From an uncultured Bacteroidaceae bacterium (GTDB taxonomy: Bacteria; Bacteroidota; Bacteroidia; Bacteroidales; Bacteroidaceae): DNA of 64,000 nucleotides. The notes below the pieces were generated by a model. The model searched no databases and was not told the DNA's origin. It saw only the letters and a program-made list of their open reading frames with translations. Below are positions 50,801-58,001 of this stretch, one piece after another. The number at the start of each line of letters is the position of its first letter. Position 1 is the first letter of the stretch. Where the stretch lies: the NCBI GenBank assembly GCA_905233285.1, contig CAJODY010000001.1:62001-126000 (forward strand). The letters are read 5' to 3'. The translations under genes and the position numbers were made by a program.

Positions 50801-51661
50801 TGAAGTGAGGGTGCTGCGAATCTTTGAGATACGATCCAACTCATTACCGATGTTCTTGTAGTAACTGAGTTCGGTCTTCAGCAAAGAAACGACACGGCTA
50901 ACGTCCTCACTACTCATGTATTGTGATGCGGTAAGTCCAGAGATAGGATGAACACCACCATTGTTCTGAATCAGTCGAAGATTCTCACGGACGTTTATCA
51001 GTTCGTTCTTGTATCGCTCCAATGCCGCTACGTTAAAACCTTTGTCACCAAAAGTTTCTATCACTCTCTGGGCGCGTACCAAATCGTTATTCAGCCTCTC
51101 AGTCTCATGCCTTGCAACTTTCACACTACGAGACATCGCATCGGGCGTTGCACTCGCTCCTTGCATACCGCCATTGAGCATACCCATAGTATTACGGACG
51201 TTACGGATAACCTCGCCCAAGCCCGTCATAAAGTTACGCATACCTTCGTCCTGACCAATGGTGACATGGAACTTCTTGAAAGCGGCATCAAGGGTGTCAA
51301 CGGCTTCTGCGCATTTCGTGATACGGGTGGAGAAAGCAGTAAAATTGTCGTGCTGTATCGCTTCTTTGACCGCTACAAGGTCTTTGGCTAAGTTTCCAAG
51401 TGAAGTACGAATAGCATCCTGAGCCTCTTTCTGCAAATTCTTTGTCGCCTCATTGATGGCACTGCCTACGTTCTTTCCCAAGTCCGAAACCTGTTGATGT
51501 TGGAGAGCGGACAAAAGTTGCTGCAAATCTTCAAGGCCATTAACTTTTACGGTAATGGTCTTGTCTTTGAGTTTGTCAAACTCTTGCTCAATCTTATTTA
51601 ACTGCCCCGTAGCCTCGTCTTGAATGGCCACCGCGAACTTTAGGGGATTCAAATCACTCAT
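44810..51661 (-). CDS. Tape measure protein
   Basis: 2283 aa. It begins MSDLNPLKFAVAIQDEATGQ and is dominated by helix and coiled coil. The tape measure domain at ~515-720 contains LSIGAILQNQAQANELFNKIKGLATQSPFG and the usual LAD(I/L)SAATG and ALGHVRSEAALSGYTLRQFA features of TIGR02675-like proteins. A short hydrophobic region (MGSAMQGAQSLSALGPWG ... AGAGLGLVSGIF) is near residue ~1880. It sets tail length; by the usual ~1.5 A per residue, the tail would be very long. Confidence 0.92.
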   Translation of the reverse strand: MSDLNPLKFAVAIQDEATGQLNKIEQEFDKLKDKTITVKVNGLEDLQQLLSALQHQQVSDLGKNVGSAINEATKNLQKEAQDAIRTSLGNLAKDLVAVKEAIQHDNFTAFSTRITKCAEAVDTLDAAFKKFHVTIGQDEGMRNFMTGLGEVIRNVRNTMGMLNGGMQGASATPDAMSRSVKVARHETERLNNDLVRAQRVIETFGDKGFNVAALERYKNELINVRENLRLIQNNGGVHPISGLTASQYMSSEDVSRVVSLLKTELSYYKNIGNELDRISKIRSTLTSILSTNTTTAYRGDINNAIAGLDLREGLLARQDARDAMQTLNSEAYRQQITEAVGLISKVSAESRQSARDNAHLIESMRRAGIAVSDLAAKFDKLEIAKIRANAVDAKVDTTAYDKAVERMERYRRVLEYIAKNGGHDADRITQSVGYRNASNDLNIQAAALKALTKEANSAATATNQLSAEQQRLQQALETSTQKLHGQSQVLSDLKSLATQYLGVWGGQQFLNNIIQIGGQLEMQRLSIGAILQNQAQANELFNKIKGLATQSPFGVVELDQMTKQLTAYGFKYNELFDMTKRLADISAATGTGVDRLALALGHVRSEAALSGYTLRQFAMGNVPMLQKLSEKLGKTTEEIRKMVRAKQISYDDVVGVLKDLTDEGGMFHNMQEVISQSVKAKFKNVRDAMDIMYGEMAEGSIGDALKEVADVLMDVTRNWKDAATVIGTGTAMWALHRVAVIANIATLGQHNAETLKNIAAFRAQEVQQLRTASMYRVLTAAEQQQIAISKQLTTWERMKIAVGKNLSATRMRNLALGRQQQVMDLALALSSKKLTTEDIARQVALGKLSKAQARQILRLADLTVAERVAGIEAVKNTTRYGYFRMALLTTGDAALKLGRALKAMVFNPATLMMAGVTAIMELWMRNSRELEAAEELSNKIYEHSQEALKNTRQMMQDTGIKVEWRRNSDDDFSDVTGNFGGQLGGQRRFVLPSFDTSEAEESIERWSQYIRDYAATPNRILNEALFDEAGNVRSLKEQFDNLKVAVEEIAKSQDVLKGLGDAFENAVNATDDGWFDDSVLTNISDYDKELKKFDASLSKVYKNYRENIDVGIAAARQQSKEFDKAVAGMGTYAQQFDFLLKNQESYQTAVNAFKGSSPNASSVFSGLTNLSMGGTDVFRIEKQKETMMTDLETFYVQLEAELETKGIKIGSMSEAQQQALLLGYKDKLSSIQGLSEETANFLMKEFAKRFGIEIDVDDEKFRVKESEIKRLLKQLSESDWNVEMNFATNVKDVIDEARKQYKAAKEYFEKVKPIMLKLGVEFEMGTELTQEQIEAAVAKADPQARDFVRQALQGVNEATRVYNQAMTASKHGGFSLEDEKKKPKGSGQKAYKDEFAKRWDERIRIMKEAYSWYDKWEKKVGNDSAIEETNSKYGDIFKEWRTDKVLPMNFDVTKIADYQKYVEQIRDAALARYQSQKNDKTKKNGEEALRVYRQAVALLNDIKFDNFTRAGEQFKSYIEQAIETMNTRWEVFNTVRNATGNAELAMNVAGIEGYERDFRNSADALKKDIENRFYGMGGLLDIEFSTNLDEDKVRKMFQNIVPDDAKDKIDGLVLAFKEWQKLQKQVVKDDIQSYTKLLGLVANYDAQIRKINDNLKKQKEANANLVANGTITEAERQKADNIAETQADWEKMQLSAQYANLYNNAIAMSRQEFEAATTAVEKMIARLKELGLITPEQAIQEQQKLDKAKVEYGTTGFLGERGAVGQFISGGYDGLMNYYARRRDAAQQTANKSKEGSKEQKDAQKEADHYGDLFKKMSKLSDAAKDVVTAFSTLQSGLDLVTNLFESMGNEGMANAVGDAAGVMGSAMQGAQSLSALGPWGMAAGAGLGLVSGIFATHDKALEREISRLREDVQAIEANTELIVQARKRTLGYDTGDLRRTYSEQYAPTNRDLSKYGWWGKILKNTTWGKGFDSEAQRAMYEYYNKNSAGTGYQQELANLKSEREDYMRMYDAEQDKKNSSGEALEEYKSKIAELDDQIRYFAEDIANELWGIDIKGWADQISDAIMTAFENGESAVKAFDDTVKSIMQNVVSEMLKVGIIEPMMERLRDKLFGENGVTTTDKLAADPMGESKKVLAVIADYFKPGGEGSNMVTAAQEMLYGINDLMEQMGYVNGLRNNDFNSLSSSVQGTSEETSDLFAGYVNSLRQDVAIKRILLSQFVSELWPAYIEQVTTIVKGVGNIDANVAIIRTLLSENGAIYVMLDSMRSHLDNITNGNEEVSVK

Positions 51662-51675
51662 AATATTCTACGTTT

Positions 51676-51981
51676 TTACGTTTGTGTTGTATCGTTATCA
51701 ACAGGAACTTTCTCGCCTGTCTTCAAAAGTTGGTCGAGTTTGAAGCCGCGCTTTTCTCTTTCGGCCTTGCGCTTCTTCCACCGCTCAACACTCTTTTCAA
51801 GTTTCTTCGCATTGGGCTTCCAACCCTTGTCACCTGGCTTCAAACCTTCGTTCGGGTCACGACGCTTGTAAACTGTCAGAGGTTGGTCAATATCTATCAA
51901 CTGAATCTGTGCGGCTGTATGACCCCAATACCATTCGTACATCTGGACTCTAACCAAACCGAAGAGGAAATAACGAGGCAT
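51676..51981 (-). CDS. Tail assembly-type small protein, 101 aa
   Basis: MPRYFLFGLVRVQMYEWYWGHTAAQ, then a very basic C-terminus (KRKAEREKRGFKLDQL). It begins in the TAATG overlap with the previous gene. Between tail tube and tape measure this is the slot of the tail assembly chaperone pair. No slippery sequence was found near the junction, so coupling, not frameshift, is the simplest reading. Confidence 0.55.
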   Translation of the reverse strand: MPRYFLFGLVRVQMYEWYWGHTAAQIQLIDIDQPLTVYKRRDPNEGLKPGDKGWKPNAKKLEKSVERWKKRKAEREKRGFKLDQLLKTGEKVPVDNDTTQT

Positions 51982-52526
51982 TACGAGCCACTGTCTTTGC
52001 TTTCGGTCTGAGAATGCGCTGCCATATTTAGTCCGTGAAGGGTAGTTTCTACTTCCTTCGCTCTCATCCTCATCAGCGTATCCTTTGCCTCTGTCAGTGA
52101 CATGATAGTCGCATAGAACTGATTCAGCGGAACTTTTTTTTTGCCAACTTCGAGGATTTCATGCAACTGTATGTTGTCGTACTGGCGCACATAATAGAAC
52201 CAACGCCATAACAGCCAATAACGAAACTTCATCTTCCAGAAACCATCAAGAATGATGATCGCTGCTGCCTTGCAAGCCAGTTTGTTGTCTTCGAGAATGG
52301 CATCCATAACATCACTGCCCGTCGTAGTCTGCTCGTCAATAGTTTTCTTATGCAGTAACAAACGGGTAAGTTTTTCAAGTTGAGCATTTTTCAGCCAACG
52401 TACCTTGTATTTCTTCTTAGTCCGCAAGATTCCAACTTCATCAGCATCGTTATTGATAAGCGACAAATAGATTTGCTGCGCATCCAACGACGGCTGCTCC
52501 AGTTTCTCTTCTTCTTCCTTTTTCAT
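51981..52526 (-). CDS. Putative tail assembly chaperone, 181 aa
   Basis: MKKEEEEKLEQPSLDAQQIYLS..., helical, with WRWFYYVRQYDNIQLHEILEVGKKK. Its location after the major tail protein and before the 101-aa gene and the tape measure matches G-type chaperone genes. Assignment is by gene order only. Confidence 0.55.
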   Translation of the reverse strand: MKKEEEEKLEQPSLDAQQIYLSLINNDADEVGILRTKKKYKVRWLKNAQLEKLTRLLLHKKTIDEQTTTGSDVMDAILEDNKLACKAAAIIILDGFWKMKFRYWLLWRWFYYVRQYDNIQLHEILEVGKKKVPLNQFYATIMSLTEAKDTLMRMRAKEVETTLHGLNMAAHSQTESKDSGS

Positions 52527-52549
52527 AATCTTCTCTTTTAAATTGAAAA

Positions 52550-52581
52550 GGGCAGTGGCAGCATCAAAACTACCACTGCCC
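52550..52581 (-). terminator. Terminator after the major tail protein
   Basis: 9-bp arms (GGGCAGTGG/CCACTGCCC, 52550-52558 and 52573-52581), followed on the minus strand by TTTTC. It would let the tail protein be made in excess over downstream proteins. Confidence 0.8.
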
Positions 52582-52620
52582 CTATGCTATGAGTAATCTT
52601 CAACAGGTGTTGACTGCTGA

Positions 52621-53214
52621 TTATGAACCTGCGGCATCTGCGGCAATGTCGCAAACACCAAAGGCGTTGTCCGTTGCGGCTGCAATAGCACCAGTCAGTA
52701 CCACGCACAGAGGCTTGTTCGAGCCGTCGAAGATTGCCTGTGCCATGAACTTTGCCTTCTGGATGAAGAGAATCTTGTCCTCAGTGTCATTCAGAATAAC
52801 AAGACCAAGATAGACAGCCTTCTGAGCGGCAACGTAGCCCTTACCAGTGGCAGATGTACCCTGACCAACACCAGCAGGAAGGGTCATGGTGATACTCTTA
52901 CCAGTCTGACCAAACACCATATCCATGATGTTAGTCTCATGGCAGGGAATCTCAAGAGTGAGTTCACCGTCACCGGGCGTGAAGGTGTTTACCCAATCGG
53001 AGTTCATACCCTTAACCTTGAAGTGTTCGATACTGGGCTGACCTGTGTCGAAGTTGAAGCCCGAATCGTCAGAAACGGGGAACTCCTGCATGTTAGCAGC
53101 ACTCAGGTCACAGGCGTTACCAGAGAAAGGAAGCCCGCCTGTAACGGCAAAAACAGAAGATATGCCCTCAAACACATCGTTCTGCAACTGAATTTTCTTT
53201 GTTACTGTTCCCAT
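52621..53214 (-). CDS. Major tail (tube) protein
   Basis: 197 aa. MGTVTKKIQLQNDVFEGISSVFAVTGG, beta-rich with EIPCHETNIMDMVFGQTGKSITMTLPAG. Size, position and the private terminator fit the siphophage tail tube protein. Confidence is from order plus the beta composition; no recognisable family signature. Confidence 0.7.
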   Translation of the reverse strand: MGTVTKKIQLQNDVFEGISSVFAVTGGLPFSGNACDLSAANMQEFPVSDDSGFNFDTGQPSIEHFKVKGMNSDWVNTFTPGDGELTLEIPCHETNIMDMVFGQTGKSITMTLPAGVGQGTSATGKGYVAAQKAVYLGLVILNDTEDKILFIQKAKFMAQAIFDGSNKPLCVVLTGAIAAATDNAFGVCDIAADAAGS

Positions 53215-53242
53215 AATCGTAATATGTTAAAGTGTTGTGTTG

Positions 53243-53665
53243 TTACTTTATGTCTCTCGCGTTGATTCGTGTTCTCAATTTGAAAGCAATTTGAGTGACT
53301 TGGTAGCCAGTTTCATCGTAACCGCCCATAAGCACTGTCGGCTTTGTAGCGACGATATGCTTTGCATTGATAGGGAAAACGTCTAAGACTTTCTGGGTTA
53401 AATCGCTCTGGCTGTTGATGTTCAGAGTGCGATCAGTCTTCGCCTTGCAATAGACAGAAAAAGTAGCATAGCAATCTACCGCCATATCGTAACTGCCCTT
53501 AATTCGACCACGTATCTCAGTGGGGATTTCTATTGCGATAAAGTTTGCAACGTCCGTTCCAACGGGTTCAGGGCGACCGAAAAAAGTCTTGTTTCCGATA
53601 CCCTTTACAGCACTGGATAGTTCGTTGTAAATGTGGTAGAGCAATGATTTCTTTGTTTCTGCCAT
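53243..53665 (-). CDS. Tail completion (terminator)-like protein, 140 aa
   Basis: MAETKKSLLYHIYNELSSAVKG..., alpha/beta, with IEIPTEIRGRIKGSYDMAVDCYATFSVYCKAK. Lies between the tube protein and the connectors, the position of tail terminator proteins. No specific motif. Confidence 0.55.
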   Translation of the reverse strand: MAETKKSLLYHIYNELSSAVKGIGNKTFFGRPEPVGTDVANFIAIEIPTEIRGRIKGSYDMAVDCYATFSVYCKAKTDRTLNINSQSDLTQKVLDVFPINAKHIVATKPTVLMGGYDETGYQVTQIAFKLRTRINARDIK

Positions 53666-53669
53666 AGCG

Positions 53670-54215
53670 TTATTTCCTTATCAGTTTCAAGTAGGTTACG
53701 CCAACGGTCTCTGCATGTGAGTAGGCTTGCAGAATACCAGTAGTGCCTCTCTTCGACTCAACCCATTTGCCGTACTCGACGGGATAGGCAACCACAATGT
53801 CAAACAGGTTCTTTCCTTTCGGAACGTAGTCTTGGAAGAAATGACGGGCATCGTCTTCACCCCAACCGCCATTAGTCTGAACTTCTGGCAAATAAGTGCT
53901 TTTGTCACCGTCGTAGTCTGGGTTAAATCGATAACGCTTCCGCTTCCTCAACCGCATCTTTACCTGTATCGCTTTCGGCACATACTGTGCTGCGTAGTAA
54001 GCATTGATAGGCTCTTTGTCTCTGTAAAGGCAAACGACTATAGAGTTAATCAAGTTACCAGTATAGTTGTGCGCTGCCTCATTGTTCTGTCTGGCTTTGA
54101 TAGCCTCCTGACACAAATCAGTGCAAAACTTTCTGCAACGGTTTTCGACTTCATCGAAAATCCCCTTGCGGTAGTCTGCAATGGCTTGGTGTATGATAGA
54201 CTTAGTTCCGGGCAT
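53670..54215 (-). CDS. Head-tail connector (HK97 gp10-like), 181 aa
   Basis: The start is ambiguous: MPGTKSIIHQAIADYR at 54215 gives a 14-nt overlap with the upstream gene; an earlier in-frame start at 54260 gives a 59-nt overlap. The pattern YAAQYVPKAIQ, KMRLRKRKRYRF and VAYPVEYGKWVESKR resembles the gp10-like head-tail joining family by position and basic character. Approximate. Confidence 0.55.
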   Translation of the reverse strand: MPGTKSIIHQAIADYRKGIFDEVENRCRKFCTDLCQEAIKARQNNEAAHNYTGNLINSIVVCLYRDKEPINAYYAAQYVPKAIQVKMRLRKRKRYRFNPDYDGDKSTYLPEVQTNGGWGEDDARHFFQDYVPKGKNLFDIVVAYPVEYGKWVESKRGTTGILQAYSHAETVGVTYLKLIRK

Positions 54216-54624
54216 ACTTCCAGAGTATATGAGTACCAAGATTGCTTGGGCGTTTGTCAACTACAATACCGTATTCTTTGTACCCGAACCGTTGAAGTTC
54301 GATTCTGTCACCCTCCAAAGGAATAGTTTCCTTAGTCCATTCGTCCTGTTTTGTAGGCAATGCGAGCGTTCGGTACGAAACATTAAAGTCTCCATTGTCC
54401 GACGTAACGGCTTTGTTGTCACTCCTGCAAACTCCCTCATAGATAACAGTTCCAACCTGATTCTGATTAGTCTCTTCCGAGTCTTGTTCGTTGACAGAGT
54501 TGTCTTCTGTTTCATCCTGCATCGGATCATCATCGGCAAACTGTTGGTCGTCCATGGGTTCGGAATTTCCGTACCGTATAATCCTGCAAGTGTGAGGAAA
54601 GCGAGGGTTCTTGATTCGAGCCAT
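54202..54624 (-). CDS. Head-tail stopper-like protein, 140 aa
   Basis: MARIKNPRFPHTCRIIRYG..., with an acidic, low-complexity loop (DDQQFADDDPMQDETEDN) and a beta C-terminus with LQRFGYKEYGIVVDKRPSN. In the order capsid-adaptor-stopper-gp10-terminator it fills the stopper slot. Confidence 0.55.
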   Translation of the reverse strand: MARIKNPRFPHTCRIIRYGNSEPMDDQQFADDDPMQDETEDNSVNEQDSEETNQNQVGTVIYEGVCRSDNKAVTSDNGDFNVSYRTLALPTKQDEWTKETIPLEGDRIELQRFGYKEYGIVVDKRPSNLGTHILWKYARN

Positions 54625-54626
54625 AA

Positions 54627-55022
54627 CTATTTCGGGTATCTGCGGATTTTATGAAAGCCAGTACCCTTAAAGCCCCATCTGTTGCTTCCGAGCAAAGGCA
54701 TATCATATTTCTTGTAGATTTCATTCGCCATACGCAAATAGCGATTCAGAGAGGTAGCCGACATCTGTTCACCACCTTCAGAATGTGACCAGTCACCGTC
54801 TTCATCAGAAACTTTTGAGGACTGAGTAGGACTTGTGTAAATCCAAGCATACAAACCTGCCAAAGCAAGGTCTTTCTGCTTCTGACTCAAACTCGAATAC
54901 TCAGTACCATCGGCAATCTCTAATTCAGCAAGTATAGACTGAAGGGCATCGTCCGTAACTTCAATGTTACGGACTTTGCCTCTCAGATAGGTCTCTATTG
55001 TGTAGTTGCAAGCAGTCGGCAT
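54627..55022 (-). CDS. Head-tail adaptor (gp6-like), 131 aa
   Basis: MPTACNYTIETYLRGKVRNIEV..., small and mainly helical, as adaptor proteins of HK97-type phages. Directly after the major capsid gene. The start of the next gene follows its TAG by 2 nt, showing TAG is a normal stop here. Confidence 0.6.
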   Translation of the reverse strand: MPTACNYTIETYLRGKVRNIEVTDDALQSILAELEIADGTEYSSLSQKQKDLALAGLYAWIYTSPTQSSKVSDEDGDWSHSEGGEQMSATSLNRYLRMANEIYKKYDMPLLGSNRWGFKGTGFHKIRRYPK

Positions 55023-55049
55023 AGCATCAAGTCACTTTAGAGTTTAGCC

Positions 55050-56222
55050 CTAAGTGCGGTCTTTCCATACGGTAGCGATACCGTAGTCACGGACGTTGTT
55101 GAACACGGGGCCTGCGTACAGTTCACAGTCAACGATGTTGAGCATCGGGCGATCCTGCCAAACATTCTGAACGGCGATACGACCTTCTACGAAGTGAGTG
55201 CGCACGCTGTCGTTGTGAGCACCTGCCTTATCGCGGTCTTTCAGGATGCTGTTCATGCACTTAATCTCGAACGGACGGTAAGCGCGGCTGGCAGCAACCA
55301 TGTTGTGAATGTCAAAGGCGGGGTCGTCGGCAACAGCCTTGCCGTCTTCCTCATGACGCGACTTGAAGTCTATCTCCTGGAACGGCCATACCTTCATGTC
55401 GTTGTGCATCCAGTTCAGCACGTCGGTGCGAACAACCTTCACATCTTCGGGATGGAAGTAGTTCTTGCTTGCCTTGTAAGCAGTCAAGACAGAGGGATGC
55501 AGGACAATCTTATCCAGCAAGTCCTTTGACAGTTTCCAGTGGTCAACACCGAGACTGAGAGTTTCGGTAAGATACTTCTGGAAGGTCAGAATGTCCTCAA
55601 TCACGTCGGCGTTGGCGTTGGCAACGAGTTTCCAGTTAGGAGCCTGCTCCGTTCCCTGATTCTCCCAAACGTACCAATCCTTACCATCGTCAGGCGAAAG
55701 GAAGTTCTCGTCGGGAATCTGGAACTTGAAGTCGTAACGAGCACCGTCAACGGCAATATCGTGAATCTCACCAGTTGACATAGCCTGCATGACCATGTAG
55801 GTAAGTTCGTTGTGAACACCACCGAGCATAGCATCCGAGTTGAGGATGAAACTGTCGGTCAGTGCCTCACCAAAGGTCATGTCAGCGAGTTTCGCGCTCT
55901 TGCGCAACTCAATCATATCATCCTGAGTGATGTTGAAGCCGTGACCCAACTGAGGCAGCGTACCTCCGTAGAACTCCCATCCGATGGTGCTGCGCTGCGG
56001 CTTCTCAGAATGAGTACCGAGGATGCTGGCACGTACCAGAATCGGGGTCTTCTTGATGCCCTGCTTCCACTCACGATCGTCGGTCGGCTTTCCCCACGAA
56101 GCAAACTGACGCCAGATAGCACGGTTGTACTTGGCGTTTGCGTTGTCGAGAATCAGACCGAAGTTTTCAGCATCCACATACTCATGCAGACCACTGATAC
56201 CATAAAGATTTAAGTCTCTCAT
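55050..56222 (-). CDS. Major capsid protein
   Basis: 390 aa. The position (scaffold, small head protein, then this, then adaptor) and mixed alpha/beta composition fit an HK97-fold capsid protein. Features include WEFYGGTLPQLGHGFNITQDDMIEL and the C-terminal YAGPVFNNVRDYGIATVW. No delta domain or prohead protease is visible in the window, so scaffold function is probably in the separate gene upstream. No family signature is decisive. Confidence 0.75.
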   Translation of the reverse strand: MRDLNLYGISGLHEYVDAENFGLILDNANAKYNRAIWRQFASWGKPTDDREWKQGIKKTPILVRASILGTHSEKPQRSTIGWEFYGGTLPQLGHGFNITQDDMIELRKSAKLADMTFGEALTDSFILNSDAMLGGVHNELTYMVMQAMSTGEIHDIAVDGARYDFKFQIPDENFLSPDDGKDWYVWENQGTEQAPNWKLVANANADVIEDILTFQKYLTETLSLGVDHWKLSKDLLDKIVLHPSVLTAYKASKNYFHPEDVKVVRTDVLNWMHNDMKVWPFQEIDFKSRHEEDGKAVADDPAFDIHNMVAASRAYRPFEIKCMNSILKDRDKAGAHNDSVRTHFVEGRIAVQNVWQDRPMLNIVDCELYAGPVFNNVRDYGIATVWKDRT

Positions 56223-56241
56223 AATCTAATCTCCTTTTAGT

Positions 56242-56910
56242 TTACACACGGGGTGAGAATTTGAAATAGCATCCGTTTTCACGCAATGCCTTCTTCAGAC
56301 TCTCAGTCAGAGGCGGCATACGACGCTCCAGAACAGGGCGAATACAGAAGTAAACGGGGTCGATGTCGATGGCATAAGCATCGGGATCGAGGCGGTTGTC
56401 ACAATAGGTAAGACCATTGGGAATGACCTTAACCGTCTTGTCAGCATCAGACTTGGCTTCTGCCAACACGTCACCCTCTACGATGAAAGGTGTGCTGTCA
56501 GCAGCAACATTGTCAACAGTCAGAACGTCAACGTCACTTGCCGAAGAGTCAACGGCGGTCACGGTGGCTACGTTGTCAGCAGCCTGCGTGAGATCGTCAC
56601 CTACGACAATGAGTTTCATACCAACCTTGGCAATACTGCCAGTCTCAAATTTCTCCACAGTGATAGTGTTGGCACTTGCGTCAACACTCTTCACCTTGAA
56701 AGTGTAGAGGGGAACAAGGTTGCGAGCATCTTTGTTCTCGTCGAAGAAGACGAGAGTGCCAGCGGCCATCGCATTGGGATATGCGGGCATCAGGTCGATG
56801 TCGCACATGAAACCGCCAACGATAATCTCAGGCTTGCCCTCGTAGCACTTGCGGACACCACCAAAGTTCTTACTGAACTTAACGTAGTTGTTGATAGTTC
56901 CTTGTCTCAT
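56242..56910 (-). CDS. Head fibre/decoration-like protein, 222 aa
   Basis: MRQGTINNYVKFSKNFGGVRKCYEGKPEI..., with a central region rich in Ala, Val, Asp and Thr (KVKSVDASANTITVEKF...), like head fibre or decoration domains. It is between the scaffold and the capsid genes. Function by location only. Confidence 0.6.
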   Translation of the reverse strand: MRQGTINNYVKFSKNFGGVRKCYEGKPEIIVGGFMCDIDLMPAYPNAMAAGTLVFFDENKDARNLVPLYTFKVKSVDASANTITVEKFETGSIAKVGMKLIVVGDDLTQAADNVATVTAVDSSASDVDVLTVDNVAADSTPFIVEGDVLAEAKSDADKTVKVIPNGLTYCDNRLDPDAYAIDIDPVYFCIRPVLERRMPPLTESLKKALRENGCYFKFSPRV

Positions 56911-56957
56911 GTTACTTGTGTTTGAGTTGTGAATGTTTCAGTTGTTTTCGACAATCC

Positions 56958-57809
56958 TTAACAGAAAGTCTTCTCCAGTTCGGTGGCGTAGTTCGCGCTG
57001 TCCTGTGCCTCCTGCTTCAACCTCTCAATACGGTCTTTTACGAAGTCACTGCCACCACCAGAGCCGCCAGTGCTGTCACCGCCAAATGGCTTACCACCGT
57101 TGGGATAGCGACGTTTGTACTCTTTCTCGTAGGCAGTCTTCACGGTCGATTTCAACTCGTCATACGTAGGGTTCTCCCCGTATTCCAGATACTTAACCGT
57201 GTCTTCAATCAGAGCCGTAATCTCAGCGGGAATACTACCACCCTTACGTGCAGCAGTTTCCAACTCAGTGAGATAACTCTGGAGTTGAGTCTTTACGCGA
57301 TTCAGCGTTTCGGTTTTCTCCCGTTCCTGCTGTGTCTTGACAAACTGGTTGATGGTTGCAAGAGACTTTCCTAACTCACTGTCCGCGCCAGTCAGACCTG
57401 CCAGTGCATTCTTCACGGCTTCCTGAACTTTCACGTCAATGTCTTTGGGGTCTTCGCCACCTTTGCCACCACCACCTTCCGGGTGTTCCTTCTTGTAGTC
57501 TTCCAATGCCTTTGCTACGGCAGCGTTGATGCGGGTCTCTACATCTTTCTCATGTTGAGCACCGTACTCCTTTGCGTAGTCTGCCTTGAACTTCTCTGTA
57601 AATTCTTTTTCGTCGAAACGCTTCTGACCTGCAAACTGAATCAGTGTTGCAACGGGTAACTTCCACGTCTCGTCGGTAATCTTAGAGTCGTCGGCAAACA
57701 TTGGCAGGACACTTTCGGCAATACCGTCGAATGTCTTGTCACTAATGACCTTTGAGTTGTCTTCTCCAACCTTGGTCTTCAAGTTCTGAATGAGAATGTC
57801 TTTCTCCAT
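56958..57809 (-). CDS. Capsid scaffolding protein
   Basis: Start at 57809 (MEKDILIQNLKTKVG), 283 aa. Glu/Lys/Ala-rich, with coiled coil to ~240 (KVQEAVKNALAGLTGADSEL...), a Gly-rich hinge near ~125 and ~255, and a short basic C-terminus. This is the profile of scaffolds that guide capsid assembly and are then lost or degraded. Confidence 0.75.
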   Translation of the reverse strand: MEKDILIQNLKTKVGEDNSKVISDKTFDGIAESVLPMFADDSKITDETWKLPVATLIQFAGQKRFDEKEFTEKFKADYAKEYGAQHEKDVETRINAAVAKALEDYKKEHPEGGGGKGGEDPKDIDVKVQEAVKNALAGLTGADSELGKSLATINQFVKTQQEREKTETLNRVKTQLQSYLTELETAARKGGSIPAEITALIEDTVKYLEYGENPTYDELKSTVKTAYEKEYKRRYPNGGKPFGGDSTGGSGGGSDFVKDRIERLKQEAQDSANYATELEKTFC

Positions 57810-57872
57810 AACTGTAAAAATTTGTGTTTGTGTTGACGGACGTTTCTCGCCCGCTTTGTAAAGATTTTTGCG

Positions 57873-57880
57873 CAAATATA
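57873..57880 (-). promoter_or_regulatory. Leftward promoter of the head genes
   Basis: -7 TATATTTG on the minus strand. The 10-mer TCAGATATTT (plus strand, 57899-57908) covers the -33 region, which has no TTTG. It is about 65 nt upstream of the scaffold start. Confidence 0.55.
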
Positions 57881-57917
57881 GACGAAAAATGTAAAAAATC
57901 AGATATTTATTTTGGAA

Positions 57918-57946
57918 ATCTTTGTTTTCCAGACAAAAACAAAGAT
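57918..57946. promoter_or_regulatory. Palindrome between the divergent head and packaging promoters
   Basis: Perfect 11-bp arms ATCTTTGTTTT (57918-57928) and AAAACAAAGAT (57936-57946) around a 7-nt centre. It lies between the leftward -7 at 57880-57873 and the rightward -7 at 57965. It looks like a binding site; a terminator is less likely because neither side reads into it. Confidence 0.5.
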
Positions 57947-57964
57947 ATTTAGGTGTTTTATCTC

Positions 57965-57972
57965 TATTTTTG
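57965..57972 (+). promoter_or_regulatory. Rightward -7 box of the packaging operon
   Basis: TATTTTTG matches TAnnTTTG, 29 nt upstream of the TerL start codon. No TTTG at the -33 position. Confidence 0.45.
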
Positions 57973-58001
57973 CGACAAATTGTAAAGATAAACGAAAGAT
58001 T

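Noticed and set aside
51960-52000. Programmed frameshift between the two putative tail chaperone genes
   Set aside because: The junction is a TAATG overlap and no slippery heptamer was found just upstream; ordinary translational coupling is enough.
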